Shown piece after piece: positions 8,560-17,875 of a stretch of 48,414 nucleotides of DNA. A program made the translations under genes and the position numbers. The DNA comes from Mycoplasmatota bacterium. Lineage in GTDB: Bacteria; Bacillota_I; Bacilli_A; Izemoplasmatales; Izemoplasmataceae. Position 1 is the first letter of the stretch. Each line of letters starts with the position of its first letter. The stretch is taken from contig JAUVLT010000006.1 of assembly GCA_030600605.1 (NCBI GenBank), positions 1-48,414 of the forward strand, given 5' to 3'. The notes beneath the pieces were generated by a model. The model was not told the DNA's origin, ran no database searches, and was given only the letters and a program-made list of their open reading frames with translations.

Positions 8560-8654
8560 TTCTCTCTCTCTCCTTTTCATATAATGTATTAATAATTTTT
8601 CGAAGAACAATCTCTTATTTATTCTACTTACAATAGTATTTTACCATAAAATAC

Positions 8655-8711
8655 TGTTATTTCATATTATAAAAATAATAAATAATCAGTTTAATGTTAA
8701 GTTGTCTGAAA
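8655..8711 (+). promoter_or_regulatory. Pair of GlnR/TnrA-like boxes upstream of glnA
   Basis: Two sites fit TGTNAN7TNACA with one mismatch each: TGTTATTTCATATTATA at 8655-8671 and TGTTAAGTTGTCTGAAA at 8695-8711. They are 40 bases apart, on one face of the helix, and about 40-80 bases upstream of the glnA -10. In Firmicutes such pairs bind GlnR and repress glutamine synthetase under nitrogen excess. In AT-rich DNA such matches can arise by chance, so confidence is modest. Confidence 0.35.
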
Positions 8712-8746
8712 AAAAAATTAAAATCTCTTTTCAAACCAAAATATTG

Positions 8747-8778
8747 TGTTATAATATGAGTGCTTGAAAGCGTTTTTA
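8747..8778 (+). promoter_or_regulatory. glnA extended -10 promoter with overlapping cre-like site
   Basis: An extended -10, TGTTATAAT, lies at 8747-8755; no good -35 is seen. Ten bases downstream, TGAAAGCGTTTTTA (8765-8778) matches the cre consensus TGNAANCGNTNNCA at all but one position. It sits between the likely transcription start and the ribosome site, a place where CcpA would block elongation. Confidence 0.5.
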
Positions 8779-8802
8779 CTATATCAGCTAAGGAGATTTA
8801 TT

Positions 8803-10236
8803 ATGTTTAAAAACATTAAGGAAATGATGAATTATTGCAAAGAAAACAGTGTTGAAATAATCGATTTAAAGGTTATAGACATGAAAGGAAGATGGCATCG
8901 TCTTTCGATTACAACACAAAAATTATCTGAAGATATTATGAAAAAGGGAATAGGATTTGATGGCTCAAGTTATGAGTTTTTAACTATTGAAAAATCGGAT
9001 ATGATTATGATTCCCGACTTATCTTCTTGTTATATTGACCTTCACAAAAATCATAAAACTGTTGTTTGCATTGCCAATATTTATATAATTGATGGAATGC
9101 ATTTAAAAAGATTTGAAGATGACCCTCGTTATATAGCAGAAAAAGCTGAAAATTTTATGATAGAACACGATATTGCAGATACTTGTTTACTTGGTCCGGA
9201 ATTTGAATTTTTTGTATTAGACCATGTCTCATTTAAAAATACTAATCAACATATGGAAGTTAAATTAAATTCCGAACAAGCAAATTGGAATATGGGTGAT
9301 GACTCAAAACAAAACATTGGTTTAAAAGTCGCTCATCACGGCGGATATCATTTAGATTCTCCTTTTGATACAAGTTATGAATTTAGAACAGAAGCAGCAC
9401 TTGCTGCAGAGAAAATTAATATTCCGATTAAGTATCATCATAGTGAAAATGGTGGCCCAGGACAAGTTGAAATTGAAGTAAATTTTGCGGGAATAAAGGA
9501 AATGGGTGACCGCACAATGAAACTTAAGAATCTTCTAAACCTTACTGCTGTAAAACTAAGAAAAACTGTAACCTTTATGCCTAAACCTTTTGTTGATGAA
9601 GCAGGTAGTGGGATGCATGTTCATATCCAACTGAAAAAAGATGGAAAATATATTATGTATGATGAAAAGGGATATGCAGGATTATCTAAATTAGCTCTAT
9701 ACGCAATTGGAGGAATACTAACACATGCAAAGGCCTTAACAGCAATTACTAATCCTTCAACAAACTCATTCAAAAGATTGGTTCCTGGCTATGAAGCTCC
9801 TGTAACAATTGGATATGCAACTAGTAATAGAAGCGCTGGAATAAGAATTCCAGGATATGCTATTACTCCTGATGAAAAAAGATTTGAATTAAGAAGCCCC
9901 GATGCTACTTGTAATCCATATTTAGCTTATTCAGCCATAATGATGGCAGCATTCGATGGTATTATTAATAAGATTGATCCTAGTAAAAAAGGTTTTGGAC
10001 CATATGATATTAACCTTTATAATCTAACTAGGAAAGAGCAAAGGAAAGTAAAAACTTTACCAACAAATTTACTAGAAGCTGCACATTCTCTAGAAAAAGA
10101 TTATAAATTTTTACTAGAAGGTGGAGTATTCTCAGAAACAATGATTAACAATCATATCAAGAGAATCAAAAAAGATCATTACTTAGTTAATAGAATGCCA
10201 CACCCTATTGAATTTGAAATGTATTATGATTTATAA
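8803..10236 (+). CDS. glnA: Glutamine synthetase, type I
   Basis: A 477-residue type I glutamine synthetase making glutamine from glutamate, ammonia and ATP in the cytoplasm. I start it at ATG 8803 (MFKNIKEMMNYC), eight bases after AAGGAG; the in-frame ATG at 8764 has no ribosome site and lies in the promoter zone. Visible motifs are the GFDGSSYEF segment (about residues 53-61), GPEFEFFVLD (about 130-139), NGGPGQVEIE (about 223-232), MPKPFVDEAGSGMHVHIQL (about 264-282), NPSTNSFKRLVPGYEAP (about 325-341) and NRSAGIRIP (about 350-358). The KxTFMPKPxxxxxGSGMH metal and glutamate site is intact. NLYNL at about 411 has a Tyr at the place adenylylated in the beta group. The gene stands alone with its own promoter and terminator. 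Confidence 0.96.
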   Translation: MFKNIKEMMNYCKENSVEIIDLKVIDMKGRWHRLSITTQKLSEDIMKKGIGFDGSSYEFLTIEKSDMIMIPDLSSCYIDLHKNHKTVVCIANIYIIDGMHLKRFEDDPRYIAEKAENFMIEHDIADTCLLGPEFEFFVLDHVSFKNTNQHMEVKLNSEQANWNMGDDSKQNIGLKVAHHGGYHLDSPFDTSYEFRTEAALAAEKINIPIKYHHSENGGPGQVEIEVNFAGIKEMGDRTMKLKNLLNLTAVKLRKTVTFMPKPFVDEAGSGMHVHIQLKKDGKYIMYDEKGYAGLSKLALYAIGGILTHAKALTAITNPSTNSFKRLVPGYEAPVTIGYATSNRSAGIRIPGYAITPDEKRFELRSPDATCNPYLAYSAIMMAAFDGIINKIDPSKKGFGPYDINLYNLTRKEQRKVKTLPTNLLEAAHSLEKDYKFLLEGGVFSETMINNHIKRIKKDHYLVNRMPHPIEFEMYYDL

Positions 10237-10240
10237 AAAA

Positions 10241-10265
10241 AATCTACATTATTGTAGATTTTTTT
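10241..10265 (+). terminator. glnA terminator
   Basis: AATCTACA and TGTAGATT form an 8-bp stem with a TTAT loop, followed by TTTTT. It lies four bases after the glnA stop. Confidence 0.9.
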
Positions 10266-10283
10266 ATTTCATTGTTCAAGAAG

Positions 10284-10323
10284 ACTCCCACTTCAAATGT
10301 ATATTACATTAAGTGGTGGGAGT
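10284..10323. repeat. Imperfect inverted repeat between glnA and the symporter gene
   Basis: ACTCCCA (10284-10290) pairs with TGGGAGT (10317-10323). A nested AATGT/ACATT stem lies at 10296-10310. It sits seven bases beyond the symporter stop codon, so it may end that minus-strand transcript, but there is no T-run in either direction. Confidence 0.4.
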
Positions 10324-10329
10324 GGTTCA

Positions 10330-12249
10330 CTAGATTAGTTGTTCTTTAGCCGTTTTCTTTTGTGTCAAAAGCGATACAATAATAATTGTAATGAAACTTA
10401 AAGGAACACTTATAATTGCTGGGTTATTTACTGGCATTGGCGAAGTAACATCAATTAAATGATAAACTCCGTCAAATACTTTTTGAGACAATAAGATAAT
10501 TGTCATTGAACTCACTAACCCTACTGCAATAGATGAAATAATTCCCCATGCGGTAGTTTTCTTCCAAAATAATATCATAATAATTGCTGGTAAGTTTGCA
10601 CTAGCTGCAACAGCAAATGCCCATCCAACTAAATAAGAAACATTCATGCCTTCAAATATAATTCCTAAAATCATTGCTAGAATACCAACTGCAATAGCAG
10701 TAATTTTACCAGCCCAAACTTTTTGAGTTTCTGTCATTTTTATTCCCATAAAGCGATCCATAATGTCATGAGCTACTGCACCACTTGACGCAACAATTAA
10801 TCCGCTTACTGTACCAAGTACAGTTGCAAAGGCTATTGCTGATATTATTGCAAATATCCATATTCCAAATGCCTGAGCAAGTAATGGTGCACTCATATTT
10901 GAATTACTTAAATCAATTGTACCGTTAACCATTGCTCCTAGTCCCATAAACATTGTTAAAATGTAGAAAAATCCTATCGCAGTAATTGCTACAATCGTTG
11001 ATTTTCTAGCTGCTGCTGGGGATGAAACTGTATAATATCTAATCAAAATATGTGGTAATCCTGCAGTTCCTAAGAACAATGCAAGCATTAAAGAAATAAA
11101 ATCTAAACGATCTGTAAAAGTCGCTCCTTTATCACTATCAACTTTAAATTGTAATCCTGGAATCAATACTTCAGATCCATCTATTTCATTTTGATAAAAT
11201 ACTGTTAGAATACTACTTCCATCTTTAATAACAACTTTTTCCCAAAGGATAACCTTACCTTCTCTAATTGCTTTTATAAATTCAAAAACACCTAAAGAAC
11301 CAGTATCTCCATCTGTACTACCATCTACTTCACTCATATGTCCTACTAAGAAAAATTGTGCATCTTCTCTTGGAGCTCCGTTAAACAATGTTTCTCCATC
11401 ACTTAACTCAGTAATAAATAAAGTTTCTTTTAACACATTTTCTTCTACGTTAACTTCCCAAATAGTTTCTTTACTTCCATCCATTATTCTAACAAACCAA
11501 TAACTATCAGTTTTTATTGTGTCAGAAATCACATAAGAAGTATCATCTAATGTGACAGTATCACCATTAATACTTGCAATATCAAGTTCAACAAATTCAT
11601 GATATTCTCCATAATTACTATCTGGATTTGTTGATATCCCTTTATTTAAAATCATAACTGTCAAAATAACACTAAAGACAATTAGTAACCCACCTTTTAA
11701 AAATTGAACATAAGTTGTACTTGTCATTCCGGCAGTAGCTACAATCAAGATGACAATAGTCCCAACCATTAATACTCCACTCCAATATGGAATACCAAGT
11801 AATGGTTCAACTAAAGACCCTGCTCCAACCATTTGTGGTATTAAATAAAACATTGAAACAATTAGTGTTGAAAGAGCTGCGAATAATTGAATCCCTTTAC
11901 TATTAAACTTAGCATCTAATGCATCAGCAAAAGTATATTTTCCTAATTTTTTCATTGGTTCAGCAACAACAAATAATGCTACAATCCATCCGGATAAGTA
12001 TCCAATAGAATAAAGGAATCCATCATATCCGAAAAAACTTATCATTCCACAAATTCCTAAGAATGATGCAGCACTTAAATAATCTCCAGCAAATGCAATT
12101 CCATTAACACCCCAGTGGATATTTCCTCCTGCTTTAAAATATCCATCAGCTGTTTTTGCTTTTTTAGCATAATAATAAGATATAAACAAAACAAAGGCAA
12201 CAATGAATAAGAAAATTATTACCGCTAATAAACTAGCTTCATATTTCAT
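10330..12249 (-). CDS. Sodium:solute symporter, ActP/acetate-permease type
   Basis: A 639-residue SSS-family transporter. It has an N-terminal segment KTADGYFKAGGNIHWGVNGIAFAGDYLSAASFLG-like (about residues 32-65; DYLSAASFLG is typical of ActP), and FLGTAGLPHILIRYYTV (about 390-406), the sodium-site signature of this branch. About 13 helices are predicted. Between helices 6 and 7 (about residues 204-385) there is a roughly 180-residue, acidic, apparently extracytoplasmic region, which explains the length against E. coli ActP (549). The likely role is Na+-driven uptake of acetate or a similar short carboxylate. The start overlaps by one base the stop of a DUF485-like gene, the usual partner (YjcH). 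Confidence 0.85.
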   Translation of the reverse strand: MKYEASLLAVIIFLFIVAFVLFISYYYAKKAKTADGYFKAGGNIHWGVNGIAFAGDYLSAASFLGICGMISFFGYDGFLYSIGYLSGWIVALFVVAEPMKKLGKYTFADALDAKFNSKGIQLFAALSTLIVSMFYLIPQMVGAGSLVEPLLGIPYWSGVLMVGTIVILIVATAGMTSTTYVQFLKGGLLIVFSVILTVMILNKGISTNPDSNYGEYHEFVELDIASINGDTVTLDDTSYVISDTIKTDSYWFVRIMDGSKETIWEVNVEENVLKETLFITELSDGETLFNGAPREDAQFFLVGHMSEVDGSTDGDTGSLGVFEFIKAIREGKVILWEKVVIKDGSSILTVFYQNEIDGSEVLIPGLQFKVDSDKGATFTDRLDFISLMLALFLGTAGLPHILIRYYTVSSPAAARKSTIVAITAIGFFYILTMFMGLGAMVNGTIDLSNSNMSAPLLAQAFGIWIFAIISAIAFATVLGTVSGLIVASSGAVAHDIMDRFMGIKMTETQKVWAGKITAIAVGILAMILGIIFEGMNVSYLVGWAFAVAASANLPAIIMILFWKKTTAWGIISSIAVGLVSSMTIILLSQKVFDGVYHLIDVTSPMPVNNPAIISVPLSFITIIIVSLLTQKKTAKEQLI

Positions 12250-12536
12250 TATTTGTCACCTTCTTTATTTAATAACGCCATTTCTTTTTCTTTCTTTGTA
12301 CAAAAATGATTATATATTAGCGCCATAACTAACGCTAAAATAATTAACCCTATACCATAAAAAATAGCGAGATTCACTTTAAGAATCTCTACTCCCATTA
12401 ATTTTGGATTAATTGTATTGATTAAAATAAAACCAGAATATATAACGAAATAAAACACAAACATCTTCACTCCAAGTCTTGCTTTATAGTCGCTACTTCC
12501 ATCTTCTTTCCATTCAGTACTTGGTCCATGCTCCAT
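12249..12536 (-). CDS. DUF485 (YjcH-like) small membrane protein
   Basis: A 95-residue protein with two transmembrane segments (about residues 25-43 and 54-74), a charged N-terminus and a KK/KE-rich cytoplasmic tail. The size, helix pattern and position immediately before an ActP-type symporter (one-base overlap, TAATG) fit the DUF485/YjcH family, a widespread partner of acetate symporters of unknown exact function. An RBS-like GGAGAG precedes the ATG. Assignment rests mainly on context plus the two-helix pattern. Confidence 0.75.
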   Translation of the reverse strand: MEHGPSTEWKEDGSSDYKARLGVKMFVFYFVIYSGFILINTINPKLMGVEILKVNLAIFYGIGLIILALVMALIYNHFCTKKEKEMALLNKEGDK

Positions 12537-12748
12537 ATCAAATCTCTCCTATCATTTTTTTACACTAAGACAATAATACACTTCTTAATAACAAAACTCA
12601 AAATGATTATTAATAATTTTTAATAATATTTTATAATACCATTTCTAAGCAAGCCTAAATATCTAATAAGAGAAAACAAATCATAAATGTGTTATACTAA
12701 TGGTGATATGATATAGCTACTAAATATAAAAAATAGGAGTGATTTACT

Positions 12749-13663
12749 ATGAAAAAAGTGTCAAAACTGTATTTGTTCTTCACATCTTTATTCTTTTTGT
12801 TCTCACCATTCTCGTTGGGTTTAGTAGCCATTTACTTTGAAGATAGCAACTTAGAAGATGAATTTAGTGGCTTAATAATGAATGTAGGGCTTGTTATTAT
12901 TTTAGGAATAGTTATGGGTTCTATGATAGCTAAAGAAAAACTAGAAAAGCCAAATATTAACGAAATTAAGCTTTTAATCTTTGGGGCTCTTTCAAACATC
13001 GTTATTTATTTTTATGTTTTTCAAAATGCTTTAAATATTGATGACTTTGTTACAATTTACTTCGCAATGATCCTAATTCTATTCTTATATCTAATCATTA
13101 TTGATCATGTGAATCTTAATTATGAATTATGGATATTTGCAATATTATTTTTTACAGTAGATTTAATATTCTTTACTTACATCGGAACTCAAGGTGATAC
13201 ATATTTTCACAATGACGTTCCTGCCAATTTCATTCAAAGATTATTCTTCATTACCGTGCCTCTTACTACTTTAATCCTATTTATATCAAAAATTAGAAAG
13301 TATGACGTTATTGATACTTTCACAAAAATATTTATTGTTATTACTATTTTAGTTGGTCTTGTGTTTTTCGAAGGAATAGATGTAGAAGATAAATTCATAC
13401 TCACACTAAACTTAATAGTTCCATTCATAATTATAATTGATTTTATACTTTCGATAATATATAAGCGCTTTGACCCATATAAGCTTACTTTCTATCTTCG
13501 AATGGGAACTTTTATACTATTAATTTATATCTATGATGGTATTAGCTATTTTGTAATGAGTTCATACAGCGATCATAATTTAGCTGAATTAGTAATGATT
13601 ACTTATGTAGTAATAGTTTGTAACTTAATTGAGTATCTTATTCCAAACAAAAAGATAAACTAG
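12749..13663 (+). CDS. Hypothetical multi-pass membrane protein
   Basis: A 304-residue protein with about nine hydrophobic helices separated by short loops, starting MKKVSKLYLFFTSLFFLFSP. The start has a good ribosome site (AGGAGTGATT). I recognise no family or catalytic motif. It is a single-gene unit with a promoter region shared with the divergent symporter operon and its own terminator. It could be a lineage-specific sensor or permease; nothing visible decides this. Confidence 0.6.
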   Translation: MKKVSKLYLFFTSLFFLFSPFSLGLVAIYFEDSNLEDEFSGLIMNVGLVIILGIVMGSMIAKEKLEKPNINEIKLLIFGALSNIVIYFYVFQNALNIDDFVTIYFAMILILFLYLIIIDHVNLNYELWIFAILFFTVDLIFFTYIGTQGDTYFHNDVPANFIQRLFFITVPLTTLILFISKIRKYDVIDTFTKIFIVITILVGLVFFEGIDVEDKFILTLNLIVPFIIIIDFILSIIYKRFDPYKLTFYLRMGTFILLIYIYDGISYFVMSSYSDHNLAELVMITYVVIVCNLIEYLIPNKKIN

Positions 13664-13664
13664 T

Positions 13665-13698
13665 AATAGCCATCAACAATAATGTTGATGGCTATTTT
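13665..13698 (+). terminator. Terminator of the hypothetical membrane protein gene
   Basis: A 13-bp perfect stem, AATAGCCATCAAC with GTTGATGGCTATT, and an AATAAT loop, directly after the stop codon. Only a short T-run (TTTT) follows. Confidence 0.8.
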
Positions 13699-13799
13699 AA
13701 CACAATAGAAATGTGAAAAATCTATTTTCTTTTTAAACTATTAGTGTTAAAATAAAATGTTAATTTTTATTCTATTGAGAATTTATGAGAGGTGACACT

Positions 13800-15374
13800 A
13801 TGAAAAAATTATTTTTTATCTCATTACTATTTATAATGAGTACCACACTTTCAGCTTGCGACACTACTGTTAACCGTGAACCAGTTGATTGTGAATTATA
13901 TCCAACACACGTAGATTGTTTAGAAGATGAGGACCCAGTTTTAGATTGTGATCTTGATCCTGATAATGAATTATGTCCAGATACTGATCCTTCTGAATTT
14001 CTAGATATTTACTACATCAATGATTTACATGGAGCTATCTTACCAGATAGCGATCAACTAGGAATGGCATATATTGCAAATTTTTTAGTTACAAAAAAGG
14101 AAGAAAATCCTGATAATGTTATTATTTTAGCTGGTGGTGATATTTTACAAGGAACTGCATTATCTAATTACTATAATGGTGAATCAACTATTAATATGAT
14201 GAATGAAATGTATTTCGATGCATTTACATTGGGTAATCATGAATTTGATTGGGGACTTGGTGTTGTGACTAATTATTTTGATGAAGATGAAACTAATGGT
14301 GAAGCAGATTTTCCACTTCTTGGAGCTAATGTTTTCTATGAGGGAACATCTACTATTCCTGACGGGATTGAACCTTATACAATTATCGAAAGAGGAGACC
14401 AAAAAATCGGGATTATTGGTACAATGGGATATGGTCTTGAAAGTTCAATAGCAACAAGCAAAATTTCTGGTTATGAATTTGGTGAACCAGTAGCAATTAT
14501 TGAATTTTATGCATATCATTTAAGAACTGTTGAAGATGTTGATTTAGTTCTTGTTGTAAGTCATGATAGTGGAAACATTAATGACGGAGTTGCTGCTTTA
14601 ACTGGAGATTACCGTGTTAACGCAATCTTTAATGCTCATTCACATAGTACCTACGCTCAAGTCAATTTAGGACTGCCAGTAGTTCAATCTGGTGCTAATG
14701 GTGAATATGTTGGTCATGTTAGATTTACTTTTACCGATGGAGCATTAACTACTTACTCTGCTGAAAATTTAGATTTTTACGATAGTGTTTTATTTCACAC
14801 TCAAAATACTATTGTTCAAGATTTAATTGATACATATCAACTTGAAACTGATAGTCTATTTAATACCCCAATCCTAGTAGCTGGTGAAGATTTATCTCAA
14901 GGTGAACTTACACTCTGGATTGCAAAACTAATGAGAATTACAACTGGTAGTGATATTGCATTTCATAATATTGGTGGTACAAGAACAGATATTGAAGATG
15001 GCGACATGATAAACTTAGGTGTTTTATATCAAGTTTGGCCATTTGATAATGTTGTTAAAACTACCTGGCTTAAAGGTGCTCAAATAAATGCTTTTAAAGC
15101 GAGTGCTGGATCCTTTTATGATACTGAAATAACCATATTCGATAATGATACATACTATAAAGTAGCTACAAATGATTATGTCTTTGATAAAGAATATTAT
15201 CCATTTGTTGATGGATTAAATTCGGTTAATACTGGAATACTTTTAAGAGATATTGCAGTAAGTGAACTAGAGCTTCAATACATTCTTTATTCTTCATTCT
15301 TAGTTACTAACACTATTTTATCGACTTCGTTAGTTCCCGAAGAACAACCCCCTGTTGTAAACGCAAATAATTGA
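13800..15374 (+). CDS. Lipoprotein 5'-nucleotidase/2',3'-cyclic phosphodiesterase family metallophosphatase
   Basis: A 524-residue surface enzyme starting at ATG 13800 (MKKLFFISLLF; GAGAGGTGA just upstream). The lipobox TLSAC ends at about residue 20, so it is a lipoprotein. A Cys-rich acidic linker precedes the calcineurin-like phosphoesterase domain. Its metal motifs are NDLHG, GGDILQG, GNHEFDWG, VVSHDSG and NAHSH (about residues 70-282; NAHSH replaces the usual GHSH/GHTH). The C-terminal 5'-nucleotidase domain shows GGTRTDIEDG and YQVWPFDN (about 386-413). It probably hydrolyses extracellular nucleotides to nucleosides for salvage. It is monocistronic, with a strong terminator behind it. 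Whether it has cyclic-phosphodiesterase activity cannot be read from sequence. Confidence 0.9.
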   Translation: MKKLFFISLLFIMSTTLSACDTTVNREPVDCELYPTHVDCLEDEDPVLDCDLDPDNELCPDTDPSEFLDIYYINDLHGAILPDSDQLGMAYIANFLVTKKEENPDNVIILAGGDILQGTALSNYYNGESTINMMNEMYFDAFTLGNHEFDWGLGVVTNYFDEDETNGEADFPLLGANVFYEGTSTIPDGIEPYTIIERGDQKIGIIGTMGYGLESSIATSKISGYEFGEPVAIIEFYAYHLRTVEDVDLVLVVSHDSGNINDGVAALTGDYRVNAIFNAHSHSTYAQVNLGLPVVQSGANGEYVGHVRFTFTDGALTTYSAENLDFYDSVLFHTQNTIVQDLIDTYQLETDSLFNTPILVAGEDLSQGELTLWIAKLMRITTGSDIAFHNIGGTRTDIEDGDMINLGVLYQVWPFDNVVKTTWLKGAQINAFKASAGSFYDTEITIFDNDTYYKVATNDYVFDKEYYPFVDGLNSVNTGILLRDIAVSELELQYILYSSFLVTNTILSTSLVPEEQPPVVNANN

Positions 15375-15380
15375 TAAACA

Positions 15381-15416
15381 AAAGGCTAGAATAGTATTTT
15401 TACTATTCTAGCCTTT
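15381..15416. terminator. Bidirectional terminator
   Basis: A 16-bp perfect stem (AAAGGCTAGAATAGTA and its complement) with a TTTT loop. T-runs lie on the plus-strand side and A-runs on the other. It sits between the convergent 5'-nucleotidase and DUF819 genes and can serve both. Confidence 0.9.
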
Positions 15417-15435
15417 TTTATATATTCAAATTTCT

Positions 15436-16623
15436 TTACAATAAAAATAATAGTCCAAGCAATATCCCTAAGAAAGTACCGATCGCGTATCCAATAGAAC
15501 CGGTAATCAATCCTGGAACAGTTAAATCATCATTCTTTATTTGCCTTGTAATTGCGGGTATAAATGCAGGACCATATAGCCCTGCCGTTAAAGTAACAAT
15601 TGTACAATCAACATCAACATTTAATAGTTTACTTATTAATGTATGTAATACCAACACACCAATTGTAATTGTTCCAAATAATACTAAAATACTTCCAAAT
15701 ATTCCTTTCATCATTGTGAAATCAAGTGATGATGCAAGAGCAAATGAAAATACTAAAATAAAATATTGCCCCATTACATTCATTCCTTTTGTATTGCGTA
15801 TCTTTTCATTAAACGATGCCACTACACCAAATACAGTCACTGTAATCATCATTACAGGAACTAGTAAATCAGTCATTTTACCATCTTGACTTCCCATAAT
15901 AATCCATAGTAGAATTCCGAATAATGCACCTGATATAGCTATTCCAAATGCTAGTAAAAAACGATAAAATAATTTTTTAGAAATTTTAAATCCTTCAATA
16001 TCCAAATCTTCAATATTTTCAATATCAGATAATTCTGTTACATATTTTTCATGATCTGATGGACGTAAAAATCGTGATAACACAGGTTTTGCAAGTGTTA
16101 ATAAAAAGAAATAAAAGATAGCTCCAATTATCATTTCTGATAGATTAGCAACTCCTAAAGTTGTAGAATCAAGTCCAAAGATTTTTGCTATAGCATTTAG
16201 GTTTGGAGTTCCTCCAGTATATACACCAATTGCCATTGCTGATAACTCTGCACCAAATGTAATTGTATTTCCGTAAATATAAAAAGTTAATGTTGTTATC
16301 ACAATTGCTGAAATAATTAAACTCAAAAATGAAAGTAATACTACCTTAGAAAGTTTCTTTGCTTCTTTCAAATTAGCACTAAATAGTAATAACGGTATAG
16401 CAATACCAATAGCTATGTGACTTCCAATCTCACCGATATCAGAATTTTGTACAATACCTAATCCAATAGCTTGAAGACCAAATATCAAAAGAGCTACTAA
16501 AATACCTAGAAAATATGCAGTTCCAATTGATCCAAGCCATTTTGTAATAATAAAATTATGATATCTAATTATAAATATCGGAACTAAAAAAATTGATAAT
16601 AATTGAACAATACTAAATATCAT
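15436..16623 (-). CDS. DUF819 family membrane transporter-like protein
   Basis: A 395-residue membrane protein with about ten helices. The family signature GVYTGGTPNLNAIA is at about residues 133-146, and the tail LTAGLYGPAFIPAITRQIKND at about 340-360. DUF819 (YjcL-like) proteins resemble sodium:glutamate-type transporters in fold, but no substrate is known. A cytoplasmic loop at about 185-215 is charged. The gene starts two bases after the stop of the upstream GNAT-like gene and has an AAAGGAG site, so the two form an operon. Pairing with an acyltransferase-like partner is not a textbook association. Confidence 0.8.
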   Translation of the reverse strand: MIFSIVQLLSIFLVPIFIIRYHNFIITKWLGSIGTAYFLGILVALLIFGLQAIGLGIVQNSDIGEIGSHIAIGIAIPLLLFSANLKEAKKLSKVVLLSFLSLIISAIVITTLTFYIYGNTITFGAELSAMAIGVYTGGTPNLNAIAKIFGLDSTTLGVANLSEMIIGAIFYFFLLTLAKPVLSRFLRPSDHEKYVTELSDIENIEDLDIEGFKISKKLFYRFLLAFGIAISGALFGILLWIIMGSQDGKMTDLLVPVMMITVTVFGVVASFNEKIRNTKGMNVMGQYFILVFSFALASSLDFTMMKGIFGSILVLFGTITIGVLVLHTLISKLLNVDVDCTIVTLTAGLYGPAFIPAITRQIKNDDLTVPGLITGSIGYAIGTFLGILLGLLFLL

Positions 16624-16625
16624 TA

Positions 16626-17717
16626 TTATAGCTCCTTTCCATAAATTCGGTATGTTTTAATAATTTCTCCACCAAACTTTTTGAATGCATTTATAGGTTT
16701 GGGATTATTTTCCATCATTGTTCCAGCTTCAAATTCAGTAATACCTATTGCCTCTAATTCATCAAATAACACTTTGAAAATATGGCCAATTAATCCAGTA
16801 TTCTGATATTCCGGAATGATATACTGCATTGTTCCCCTTGCTTTAGTGATTCGTTTCTTTTCTATCAATATTTTCAGAGGTTTAATTCGACCTTTAGTTT
16901 TTTTAAATACTTGATTAAAGTCAGGTAATACTAAACAAAACCCAATTGGTTTATTCGTTTTATTTTCCCTAGCGATTTTTATCAAATTAGGATTAATAAA
17001 AGCTTTTAAAGATTTCGCAACTTTGGCAATCATATCAATAGAAGGAGCATCTTGATAAATTATTTCATTAGTTGCAACTACAAGTATTTGATGTATATCT
17101 TCCATATCTCGATCTAATTCTTTCCAATTTATCGAATCTACTCTAACATCATTAGATTTTAAAAAATATTTCGAAATCGTGTTTAATCGCTTTTTAGATT
17201 TTTCACAAACATCAGCATTCAAACTGACTGTGTCAATTTCCTTTGTATATCCAACGGCTTCTAGTAATTTACCATAATATTCATAGTTATATGCTGTGAA
17301 AATTGTTGGAGGAATATCGAACCCATTAACCAGCACACCTCTTCTTGTATCAGGATCATAAGGTGCAAAAGCACCTTCAGAATATTTAACATTATTTGTA
17401 ACCATATCTTTTTCCATATAATCGAATAATTCTTTTACAACATCATTATCATCAATAGCATCAAAAAATGAAAAATAACATATTCTTTCATTTCTTTTTT
17501 TATTATTGTCATATGTATAGAGAAGTCTACCTTGAATTATTTTATCTTTTATTGATAAGATTGCTGTATAACTATAATCTTCTAGTACAAGCTTTTTTAG
17601 TTCCTTTTTTAATGCATAAAAAATTGGAAAAACATAGTGTTTATCATCTTTATATAAATCTTCTATATAATAAATGAAACGAGATAAATCTTTCTTAGTC
17701 TTGACAATTTTTATCAT
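16626..17717 (-). CDS. GNAT-superfamily protein, YghO-like
   Basis: A 363-residue protein starting MIKIVKTKKDLSRFIYYIEDLYKDD. The architecture is that of YghO-like two-part GNAT proteins: an N-terminal acetyltransferase-like half containing FDAIDDNDVVKELF and FAPYDPDTRRGVLVNGFD (about residues 85-135), and a C-terminal half with the CoA-binding-like stretch IIPEYQNTGLIGHIFKVLFDEL (about 303-324). Substrates are unknown in this family. It has a strong ribosome site (CGGAGGAT) and is the first gene of a two-gene unit with the DUF819 transporter. The function call is at superfamily level only. Confidence 0.7.
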   Translation of the reverse strand: MIKIVKTKKDLSRFIYYIEDLYKDDKHYVFPIFYALKKELKKLVLEDYSYTAILSIKDKIIQGRLLYTYDNNKKRNERICYFSFFDAIDDNDVVKELFDYMEKDMVTNNVKYSEGAFAPYDPDTRRGVLVNGFDIPPTIFTAYNYEYYGKLLEAVGYTKEIDTVSLNADVCEKSKKRLNTISKYFLKSNDVRVDSINWKELDRDMEDIHQILVVATNEIIYQDAPSIDMIAKVAKSLKAFINPNLIKIARENKTNKPIGFCLVLPDFNQVFKKTKGRIKPLKILIEKKRITKARGTMQYIIPEYQNTGLIGHIFKVLFDELEAIGITEFEAGTMMENNPKPINAFKKFGGEIIKTYRIYGKEL

Positions 17718-17833
17718 TTTTAATCCTCCGTATCTTTCGAAGTATTTAATTATTATGTTTATTATTCTAGCATATTATATAGTTCATAACAAGTTTTAAC
17801 AGCTAGTACAAATTTTTCTATTATTTCTTAAAT

Positions 17834-17868
17834 AAAGCCCAAGTCACTGTCTGTGTGATTTGGGCTTT
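17834..17868 (-). terminator. typA terminator
   Basis: AAAGCCCAAGTCAC pairs with GTGATTTGGGCTTT (one G-T pair) just after the typA stop on the minus strand. A short, interrupted T-run (TTTATTT) follows. Confidence 0.8.
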
Positions 17869-17875
17869 GTTATCA

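Noticed and set aside
13234-14402. Minus-strand reading frames within the membrane protein and 5'-nucleotidase genes
   Set aside because: Antisense shadows of well supported genes.
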